A stretch of 39,405 bases of DNA from an uncultured Paracoccus sp. (lineage in GTDB: Bacteria > Pseudomonadota > Alphaproteobacteria > Rhodobacterales > Rhodobacteraceae). Below the pieces are notes generated by a model. It made no database searches, was not told the DNA's origin, and worked only from the letters and a program-made list of their open reading frames with translations. A program made the translations under genes and the position numbers. How positions within the stretch are numbered: the stretch's first letter is position 1; every line of letters begins with the position of its first letter. Positions 33,309 to 39,405 of the stretch are shown here, piece by piece. The stretch covers positions 1 through 39,405 of the forward strand of contig NZ_CALMYP010000073.1 of NCBI RefSeq assembly GCF_937873615.1. The letters run 5' to 3'.

Positions 33309-34245
33309 ACGGCGATTGATCTGGCTCGCACTCGCGTTGCTGCTGGCCTCGGCCCTGTATCTGGGCTGGGGGTTGCGCAGCCCTTACGGCTTTATCCTGT
33401 CACTGCGCGGGGTAAAGCTGGGGGCACTGCTGCTGGTGGGCGCGGCGGTCGGCGCGTCCACGGTCGTCTTTCAAACCATGGTCGGCAACCGGTTGCTGAC
33501 ACCGGGCATCGTGGGCTTTGACGCGATGTTCGTGATGATCCAGACCTTGCTGGTCCTTGTGCTGGGCGGCGGCGGCTTTGCCACATTGCCGCCCCTGCCG
33601 CTGTTTGCGATCGAGGCAGGTTGCCTGGTGGTCGCCGGGATGCTGCTCTTTGGTATGGTGCTGCGCCTCGGTGCCGAAGACATGACGCGGCTGGTCCTGA
33701 CCGGAGTGATCCTTGGCATTCTGTTGCGGGGGCTGACCGGCTTTATCCAGCGCATCCTCGATCCGTCTGAATTCGCCATCGTGCAAGGCGCCAGCTTTGC
33801 CAGCTTTGGTTCGGTCGATCCGATGCAGCTTGGCGTTGCGGCAGCAGCGTTCCTGCTGGCCATGCTGGGCTGTCTGAGGCTGGCGCCGCTGCTGGATGTC
33901 GCGGCCCTCGGGCGCAGCTATGCCCGCAGTCTAGGGGTGAACCATGACGGGCTGGCCCTTGCCGCGCTGGCCATCGTTGCGGCGCTGGTGGCGACCTCGA
34001 CGGCACTGGCGGGGCCTGTGACCTTTCTGGGCCTGCTGGCCGCAGGCCTTGCCGCCGCTTTGCTGCCAAGCTGGCGACACCGCATCACGATCCCCGCGGC
34101 AGCCCTGCTGGGGGCGTTGATCCTGGTCCTCGGGCAGTTCCTGTTCGAGCGGCTTTTGGGCCTGCAATCGACGCTGGCGGTGATCGTCGAATTTCTCGGC
34201 GGCCTCGTCTTCCTGTTCCTCGTCCTGAAAAGGCGACCGACATGA
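33301..34245 (+). CDS. Iron-chelate ABC transporter permease, FecCD family (second)
   Basis: The second membrane subunit, 314 residues with about nine helices. Its family stretch is VGASTVVFQTMVGNRLLTPG near residues 47-66, with the coupling region ALGRSYARSLGVNHDG near 203-218 and ALAGPVTFLGLLAAGLAA afterwards. I chose GTG 33301 because GAGGG lies six bases upstream; ATG 33295 is in frame but abuts that site. Its stop overlaps the ATPase start as ATGA (34242-34245). Confidence 0.89.
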   Translation: MAERRLIWLALALLLASALYLGWGLRSPYGFILSLRGVKLGALLLVGAAVGASTVVFQTMVGNRLLTPGIVGFDAMFVMIQTLLVLVLGGGGFATLPPLPLFAIEAGCLVVAGMLLFGMVLRLGAEDMTRLVLTGVILGILLRGLTGFIQRILDPSEFAIVQGASFASFGSVDPMQLGVAAAAFLLAMLGCLRLAPLLDVAALGRSYARSLGVNHDGLALAALAIVAALVATSTALAGPVTFLGLLAAGLAAALLPSWRHRITIPAAALLGALILVLGQFLFERLLGLQSTLAVIVEFLGGLVFLFLVLKRRPT

Positions 34246-35003
34246 TCCGGATTTCCCAGCTCGATCTGACCCGCGACGGGCGGCGCATCCTGAAAGGCAT
34301 CGACGCGCAGGTTCCGGCGGCAGGGCTGACAGCGGTGATCGGACCGAACGGGGCAGGCAAGTCCAGCCTGCTGCATTGCATGGCCGGCCTTTTGCCCCCA
34401 AGCGCCGGAACGATAACCGTAGACGGAACCGATATCGTGGCGGCACGGCCTGCCAATCGCGCGAGACTGATCGCCATGTTGCCCCAGGGCACGCCAGTTG
34501 TGCCGCGCCTGAGCGTCGCCGATCTGGTCGCCTTTGGCCGCTGGCCGCATCATCGCGGGCATCCGAGCGCGACCGATCATGCCATCATCCGAGAATCGAT
34601 GATCGCGTTCGATCTGCTGCCCCTTGCCGACCGCCGTCTGGACAGCCTGTCGGGCGGTCAGCGCCAACGCGCCTTTGTCGCCATGGCCCATGCGCAATCG
34701 ACTCCGTGGCTGCTTCTGGATGAACCGCTTGCCGCGCTCGATCCGAAATATGCCAGCGACATCATGCGCCGCCTGCATGCGATGTCGCGGCCCGGTCCCG
34801 ACGCGCGCGGCGTTGTGGTCGTCCTTCACGATCTGGCGATGGCGGCGCGCTATGCCGATTGGGTTGTCAGCCTGAAGGACGGCCGTCTTTTTGCGTCAGC
34901 CCCGCGCCGAGAGGCGATGAATGGCGCCAGCCTGACTGCTTTGTTCGATACGGAGATTCTTGTCGACAGGCTGAATGAAAGCGATGTGATCATGGTGCGA
35001 TAG
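34242..35003 (+). CDS. Iron-chelate ABC transporter ATP-binding protein
   Basis: The cytoplasmic ATPase of the importer, 253 residues. Walker A GPNGAGKSS is at 34-42, a Q-loop at LPQGTP, the signature LSGGQRQ near 137, Walker B LLLDEPLAALD near 157 and the H-loop His in VVLHDLAMA near 195. It closes the four-gene operon. A gap of about 200 bases to the convergent matR gene follows, with no clear terminator. Confidence 0.93.
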   Translation: MIRISQLDLTRDGRRILKGIDAQVPAAGLTAVIGPNGAGKSSLLHCMAGLLPPSAGTITVDGTDIVAARPANRARLIAMLPQGTPVVPRLSVADLVAFGRWPHHRGHPSATDHAIIRESMIAFDLLPLADRRLDSLSGGQRQRAFVAMAHAQSTPWLLLDEPLAALDPKYASDIMRRLHAMSRPGPDARGVVVVLHDLAMAARYADWVVSLKDGRLFASAPRREAMNGASLTALFDTEILVDRLNESDVIMVR

Positions 35004-35199
35004 GGGCAGTCGATCAGGGCCTGCCGCGAATTGCTGTTCCGAAGGCTGAACATGCTGCCATGCCTCGGCATGACAAGGCCCGCTTGCGTAGCTTCATCAT
35101 ATCGTAACACACCCTCCCGACATTGCTGCTCGCTCTGGCGCCGGGTGGATCGGCAGAGATGTCGCAGATTGCACGGCAGGACTGTTCCGAACGGAACTT

Positions 35200-35871
35200 T
35201 CATGGACGAAGTGATGCGATCAACTGGTGAAAGCGGTCGCCCTGAATGATGACATGGGCATTCATCGCCGAGCTTGCGCCGGTTGTGTCACCAACTTCTA
35301 TGGCTGCCATGATCTGCCGATGCTCGTCGAGAGATCGGTTCATTCTGCCGCGAACCTGTAACTGTCGGCGGCGATAGGGTTGCAACATCGTTTGTAGCCG
35401 AAGTGCCTCTCCCTCAAGGAATATGTTACCCGAAGCAGCATAGACTGCCTGATGGAACACGGTATTCTGGTGATAGTAAGCGTCGCTGTCTCCGGTCGAT
35501 GCCGCGCTTTCACAGGCAGTCTGCGCTGTTCGGATCCGGGCGATCTGCTCATCCGTTGCCCGGCTGGCAGCCAGCCGCGCGCACATCGCCTCCAGCTCTG
35601 CCATCACCTCGAAACGTTCGGTCAGCTCCACGACACTAAGCTCGGTCACGAAGGTACCTCGCTTGGGTTCGACACGAACAAGGCCCGACGATTCAAGCGC
35701 CTGCAGCGCGTCGCGAATGGGAGTGCGCGAACAGGAAAACTCGACGGCAAGTGCCTCTGGGTCAAGCTTCTCGCCGGGTGCGAATCGGCCGTCCACAATA
35801 TCGTTTTCCAAGGCTTGTCGGATCTGTTGTGCGTTCGGTCGTGCGGGGCGCCCCAAGGGTTTGTCCTTCAA
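35200..35871 (-). CDS. matR: GntR family regulator of malonate utilisation (MatR-like)
   Basis: A 223-residue transcription factor with a winged helix at about 14-75 (LENDIVDGRFAPGEKLDPEA, then FSCSRTPIRDALQAL) and an FCD domain whose ligand residues include the His of NTVFHQAVYAASGN, the His of DEHRQIM and the His of MNAHV. The start is TTG at 35871; no in-frame ATG or GTG exists before the helix-turn-helix, and a TAA lies just upstream. It is divergent from matA, the standard arrangement of the rhizobial mat operon, where MatR represses and malonate relieves. The symbol rests on this context. Confidence 0.82.
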   Translation of the reverse strand: MKDKPLGRPARPNAQQIRQALENDIVDGRFAPGEKLDPEALAVEFSCSRTPIRDALQALESSGLVRVEPKRGTFVTELSVVELTERFEVMAELEAMCARLAASRATDEQIARIRTAQTACESAASTGDSDAYYHQNTVFHQAVYAASGNIFLEGEALRLQTMLQPYRRRQLQVRGRMNRSLDEHRQIMAAIEVGDTTGASSAMNAHVIIQGDRFHQLIASLRP

Positions 35872-35884
35872 CTTGCTGCAAAGC

Positions 35885-35966
35885 CTTTAGAATTTAACAC
35901 AAGAAGAAAATTATCCAACAAGTTTTATGATATATACAACAAAACAAAATATGAGTATAACAATGC
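35885..35966. promoter_or_regulatory. AT-rich divergent control region between matR and matA
   Basis: This stretch is strikingly AT-rich for the window. TATGAT (35926-35931) could be a -10 box for matA. TATATACAA (35931-35939) equals one half of the TTGTATATACAA-type site I recall for rhizobial MatR; the other half is degenerate. In-frame ATGs at 35951 and 35963 precede the real matA start but lack ribosome-binding sites. Confidence 0.45.
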
Positions 35967-35980
35967 AAGGAGGACAAATC

Positions 35981-37315
35981 ATGGCCAGACCGAAACTCAC
36001 CTTTCTGACCGATCTCGTTCAGGCCATCTCAGGCGCTGACAAGAAGGACCGTGCGACGGTTGCAGTGGATGAGAAGATGACGCGGCTGGCCTTGTCGCGA
36101 CCTGCTCCCGAACGCCTTATCGCTGCTTGCGACGTGCTGATGGGGCGGATCGGCGATGCAGCCCGTGTGGCAGTCGCAGAGCAGGCACTTGAAGCCTATG
36201 CCGAATTGAACGCGGACGAGAAAGCCGTGTTCTTCGTACACCTGCGCGACGGCTTCAATGCTGAACCCGACGCCATTCGGACGGCATTTGCCGCCTATGA
36301 CAGCGATCCCACCGCCGCAACGTTGGTACCGCTGTTCAATGCAGTGGAACCGCCGCGCCAGTCCTTGTTGCGCCGCCTGAACACGGCCCCGAACGCCACG
36401 CTGAAGCTGGTCCATATGCGCGCCGATCTGCTTGCAGCGATGCGCAAGGATCCATCGCTTGCCCCGCTGGATGCCGATTTCGAGCATCTTTTTGCCTCGT
36501 GGTTCAATCGCGGATTCCTGCGGATCGAGCGGGTAGACTGGTCCACGCCGGCGTCAGTGCTGGAAAAGATCATGGGCTATGAAACCGTACACCCGATGAA
36601 GGGATGGGAGGATCTTCGCCGTCGGCTGGACCCAAATGATCGTCGCTTTTATGCGTTCTTTCATCCTGCAACCGGTAACGAACCGCTGATCTTTGTCGAG
36701 GTGGCGCTGATGCGCGATATTCCCGACGAAATCGCACCGATCCTGACCGCTCCGCGCAAGGATCTGGCCGAGAATGCGACGACGGCGGTGTTCTATTCGA
36801 TCAACAACACGCTGCAGGGGCTGAAAGGGGTTTCGTTCGGCAATTTCCTGATCAAACAGGTCGTGGCAGAGCTGGCAGCCGAACTTCCCGCGCTGAAGAC
36901 CTTCGTGACCTTGTCACCGGCCCCCGGCTTTGCCGCCTGGCTGTCAGGCGGCGATGATCCGAAAGCTGCGGAACTTGCGGCGGAACTGGACCTGGGTGCC
37001 TGGCTGACCGACAAGGACGAGGCAGCGCGTCTGAAGCCGCAGGTCGAGGCCATGGCCGCGCGGTATTTCACCGAAGCCCGGACAAGATCCGGCGCACCGC
37101 GCGATCCTGTTGCCCGTTTTCACCTTGGCAACGGCGCCGCAGCTTGGCGCGTCAACTGGCCCGGCGATCGCTCTGACGCTGCCGTGTCGCGTGCCCATGG
37201 GCTGATGATCAACTATCTCTACGAACCCGCCAGGATCGAAGCCCAGCATGAGGCCTTTGTCCGCGACGGAACAATCGCGACCGGCGCGCCTCTGGACGCC
37301 GCTCTGTCTCGCTGA
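35981..37315 (+). CDS. matA: Malonyl-CoA decarboxylase
   Basis: Cytoplasmic enzyme converting malonyl-CoA to acetyl-CoA and CO2 (EC 4.1.1.9), 444 residues. The N-terminal helical domain (about 1-140) is followed by a GNAT-like catalytic domain. Family motifs are LFASWFNRGFLRIERVDWST, HPMKGWEDLRRRL, FYSINNTLQGLKGVSFGNFL (with the conserved Ser near 273) and ARFHLGNGA (catalytic His near 381). AAGGAGG (35967-35973) seven bases upstream fixes the ATG at 35981. MatB makes its substrate from malonate, so the pair feeds acetyl-CoA to central metabolism. Confidence 0.93.
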   Translation: MARPKLTFLTDLVQAISGADKKDRATVAVDEKMTRLALSRPAPERLIAACDVLMGRIGDAARVAVAEQALEAYAELNADEKAVFFVHLRDGFNAEPDAIRTAFAAYDSDPTAATLVPLFNAVEPPRQSLLRRLNTAPNATLKLVHMRADLLAAMRKDPSLAPLDADFEHLFASWFNRGFLRIERVDWSTPASVLEKIMGYETVHPMKGWEDLRRRLDPNDRRFYAFFHPATGNEPLIFVEVALMRDIPDEIAPILTAPRKDLAENATTAVFYSINNTLQGLKGVSFGNFLIKQVVAELAAELPALKTFVTLSPAPGFAAWLSGGDDPKAAELAAELDLGAWLTDKDEAARLKPQVEAMAARYFTEARTRSGAPRDPVARFHLGNGAAAWRVNWPGDRSDAAVSRAHGLMINYLYEPARIEAQHEAFVRDGTIATGAPLDAALSR

Positions 37316-37337
37316 AACTGCATAAGGGAGGAGACCA

Positions 37338-38846
37338 ATGCAGACGATCTATGAAAGCTTCATCGTTTCATGCGATGCACAACCCGACAAGGCGCTGTTC
37401 GAACGTCCCGATGCGCCTGACATCACCTATGCCGAAGCGCGCGATCTGGTGCAGCGGTTTGCCACTGTCCTGACCGATATCGGCGTAAGGCCCGGCGACC
37501 GGGTCGCGGTGCAAACCGAAAAGAGCCCCGAGGCCATCTGCCTCTATCTGGCGGCGCTGCAGGTCGGCGGTGTCTACCTGCCTTTGAACACCGCGTATAC
37601 CGGGGCAGAGATCGACTATTTCATCGGCGATGCGGCGCCGCGCCTGTTTGTCTGCGCGCCGGGTACGATGGCCGACCACAAGGCGCGCGAAAGCGAAAGC
37701 CTGCAGGTTGAAAGCCTTGGCGCCAATGGCGAGGGCACGCTGATGGATCTGGCCGCTGCCGCCGCGCCCCGCACCGATCACGTTTCGCGCGGCATGAATG
37801 ACCATGCTGCGATCCTGTATACTTCGGGCACCACGGGCCGGTCCAAGGGCGCGGTGCTGACGCATGGCAACCTCGCGTCGAACACAGAAGCGCTTCTGGA
37901 AAGCTGGCGCTACACGGCCGAGGATCGGCTGATCCACGCCCTGCCGATCTTTCATACGCACGGCCTGTTTGTCGCCGCGAACATGAGCATCGTCGCCGGG
38001 GCCACGATGATCTGGCTCAGCAAATTCGACGGAGAACAGGCCATCGATCTCATGGCGGATGCCACGGTGCTGATGGGGGTGCCGACCTTCTACACCCGGC
38101 TCTTGAAATCCGATCGGCTGAGTCGCGGGACCACCGCCAATATGCGCCTCTTCGTGTCGGGCTCAGCCCCGCTTCTGGCCGAGGAACACCGGGCGTTTGA
38201 GGAAAGAACCGGTCATCCCATCCTTGAGCGTTATGGCATGACCGAAACCTGCATGATTACCACCAACCCTTACGATGGCAGCCGAAAGCCCGGCGCCGTC
38301 GGGATGCCCCTTCCGGGGGTCGAGATCCGCATCGCCGACCGCGAGACTGGTGCTCCGCTGGCTGACGGAGAAATCGGTGCCATCGAAGTGCGCGGGCCGA
38401 TTGTCTTCGAGGGCTACTGGAAGATGCCCGAGAAGACCGCCGCAGAGTTCCGCGATGACGGCTTTTTCATCACCGGCGATCTGGGCCAGATCGGGGACGA
38501 TGGCTATCTGAGGATCGTCGGGCGCGACAAGGACCTGGTCATTTCCGGCGGCTACAATGTCTATCCCAAGGAAGTCGAAGGGCTGATCGACGATATTCCC
38601 GGCGTCGTCGAAAGCGCGGTCGTTGGCCTGCCTCACCCCGATCTGGGTGAAGGTGTGACGGCCATCGTTGTCGCAAAAGGCGATGCCGGGCTTGATGAAA
38701 GCAGGATCATCGCCGCGATCCGCGATCAACTGGCCCGATACAAGCAACCCAAGCGCGTCCTGTTCGTGCCGGAACTGCCCCGAAACGTCATGGGCAAGGT
38801 CCAGAAGGCGGAACTGCGCAAGACCTACGCCGAGCTTTACAAATAA
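37338..38846 (+). CDS. matB: Malonyl-CoA synthetase
   Basis: An acyl-CoA ligase of the AMP-binding family, 502 residues, which activates malonate with ATP and CoA. Motifs in order: ILYTSGTTGRSKGAVLTHGN (about 156-175), ERYGMTETCMI (about 300), GYWKMPEKTAAEF and FITGDLGQIGDDGYLRIVGR (about 360-400), and the adenylation lysine in NVMGKVQKAEL (about 487). GGGAGGAGA precedes the ATG. It starts 22 bases after matA. The length and motif set fit MatB rather than a fatty acyl-CoA synthetase. Confidence 0.92.
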   Translation: MQTIYESFIVSCDAQPDKALFERPDAPDITYAEARDLVQRFATVLTDIGVRPGDRVAVQTEKSPEAICLYLAALQVGGVYLPLNTAYTGAEIDYFIGDAAPRLFVCAPGTMADHKARESESLQVESLGANGEGTLMDLAAAAAPRTDHVSRGMNDHAAILYTSGTTGRSKGAVLTHGNLASNTEALLESWRYTAEDRLIHALPIFHTHGLFVAANMSIVAGATMIWLSKFDGEQAIDLMADATVLMGVPTFYTRLLKSDRLSRGTTANMRLFVSGSAPLLAEEHRAFEERTGHPILERYGMTETCMITTNPYDGSRKPGAVGMPLPGVEIRIADRETGAPLADGEIGAIEVRGPIVFEGYWKMPEKTAAEFRDDGFFITGDLGQIGDDGYLRIVGRDKDLVISGGYNVYPKEVEGLIDDIPGVVESAVVGLPHPDLGEGVTAIVVAKGDAGLDESRIIAAIRDQLARYKQPKRVLFVPELPRNVMGKVQKAELRKTYAELYK

Positions 38847-38911
38847 CCACATGGCGGTTGCCGCGGGCAGGAGGAGCCCCGGTCGCCGCCGATCCAAGGA
38901 GGAGTGGATCA

Positions 38912-39307
38912 ATGATTATCTACGGAGTCGCCGTTCTGGCGGGTTGTCTTCTGGCGGGCATGATCGTGGGCGATCTGCTTGGCGCATTGCTGGGGGTCGA
39001 GGCGAATGTCGGCGGGGTCGGCTTTGCGATGCTGCTGCTGATCGTGCTGACCGACCGGATGCGCAAGGCGGGAAAGTTCCCCTATCACAGTGCCGAAGGG
39101 GTTCTGTTCTGGAGCGCCATGTATATTCCGATCGTTGTCGCCATGGCTTCGACACAAAACGTCGTTTCGGCCGTCAGTGGCGGACCGATCGCACTTCTGG
39201 CCGGCATCGTTGCGACCGTGGTCTGCTGGGCCCTGGTGCCGGTTTTGTCTCGGATCGGCGGCGCAGAGGCGCCGCTGCCGCCAATCAGCGAAGAAGCGGA
39301 GGTGTGA
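38912..39307 (+). CDS. madL: Malonate transporter subunit MadL
   Basis: A small inner-membrane protein, 131 residues, with four hydrophobic segments (YGVAVLAGCLLAGMIVGDLL; VGGVGFAMLLLIVLTDRM; VLFWSAMYIPIVVAMAST; IALLAGIVATVVCWALVP). With MadM it forms the malonate/sodium symporter first described in Malonomonas rubra. AAGGAGGAG (38896-38904) lies seven bases before the ATG. It follows matB by 65 bases and precedes madM by one base. The rhizobial mat operon uses an unrelated MatC carrier, so this is a hybrid operon. Confidence 0.88.
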   Translation: MIIYGVAVLAGCLLAGMIVGDLLGALLGVEANVGGVGFAMLLLIVLTDRMRKAGKFPYHSAEGVLFWSAMYIPIVVAMASTQNVVSAVSGGPIALLAGIVATVVCWALVPVLSRIGGAEAPLPPISEEAEV

Positions 39308-39308
39308 C

Positions 39309-39405
39309 ATGGAGCTGATTTCCGAAGTTCTGATCAAGAGAGGGCTGCTCTTCGCATTCCTCATCGTCGGCTTTGTCATGTGGGCAAGCTATTTCGCCTC
39401 GCACA
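39309..39405 (+). CDS. madM: Malonate transporter subunit MadM, 5-prime part
   Basis: The reading frame opens one base after the madL stop and runs off the window. It begins MELISEVLIKRGLLFAFLIV, an amphipathic start followed by a first membrane helix, as expected for MadM, the larger partner of MadL. Only 32 codons are visible, so the assignment rests mainly on gene order. Confidence 0.72.
   Translation, partial: MELISEVLIKRGLLFAFLIVGFVMWASYFASH

Noticed and set aside
35951-35983. In-frame upstream ATGs as alternative matA starts
   Set aside because: Only ATG 35981 has a ribosome-binding site (AAGGAGG at seven bases), and the family begins at that Met.
38912-39307. Reading the small membrane protein as a TRAP DctQ subunit
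   Set aside because: Its sequence, gene order after matB and the following MadM-like start fit MadL; no dctP or dctM accompanies it.
1-39405. Search for CRISPR arrays, tRNA or rRNA genes and intact insertion sequences
   Set aside because: No spaced direct repeats, cloverleaf sequences, rRNA-like stretches or transposase motifs were found by eye.

Overview
This GC-rich window looks like an alphaproteobacterium of the Rhodobacterales, most like a Paracoccus-type genome. The gene content suggests this (TRAP and TctABC transporters, FCD-type GntR regulators, a DUF3489 protein, a NIPSNAP protein, MatAB with MadLM), but no 16S or other phylogenetic marker is present, so the placement is inference. 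No tRNA, rRNA, CRISPR array or intact insertion sequence was seen.

Layout. (1) 1-4995: organic-acid locus with a D-2-hydroxyacid dehydrogenase, a promoter with an overlapping operator, a possible 43-codon leader ORF, tcuA-tcuB (tricarballylate oxidation) and an isocitrate/isopropylmalate-type dehydrogenase. (2) 5029-6213: debris of an SMP-30 lactonase gene and of a TRAP transporter: dctP with an internal deletion, a 12-bp hairpin, a frameshifted dctQ and a dctM stub. (3) 6174-12206: a 1700-residue protein joining a DEDD-type exonuclease, a RecQ helicase and a UvrD/PcrA helicase, then a DUF3489 gene. This segment lies exactly between the dctM stub and a tctA stub. (4) 12235-21846: sugar-acid catabolic locus. 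tctA is reduced to about 13 codons, tctB is intact and tctC has an in-frame amber codon. A NIPSNAP gene, a DapA-family gene and a GntR regulator follow, then a divergent operon: possible 38-codon leader ORF, kdgD, hydroxyacid dehydrogenase, ThDP enzyme and a frameshifted ilvD-family dehydratase. (5) 21847-22157: a dead vapBC module. (6) 22158-28516: a NodD-like LysR regulator and, downstream on the same strand, a bicupin (quercetinase family), an alpha/beta hydrolase, an MFS transporter and two exported metallo-beta-lactamase-fold hydrolases. This is a candidate uncharacterised catabolic operon. (7) 28651-35003: iron-siderophore uptake (TonB receptor, DUF2218 protein, periplasmic binding protein, two permeases, ATPase). 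(8) 35200-39405: malonate utilisation (matR, matA, matB, madL and the start of madM).

Two themes stand out. Everything from about 5.0 to 22.2 kb carries scars of decay: at least eight broken genes (SMP-30, dctP, dctQ, dctM, tctA, tctC, ilvD, vapBC) surround apparently intact ones, so this organic-acid/sugar-acid region seems to be losing its transporters first. The flanking iron, malonate and bicupin modules look intact and carry clear regulatory architecture. The most unusual single object is the exonuclease-RecQ-UvrD fusion at the junction between two truncated transporter operons.
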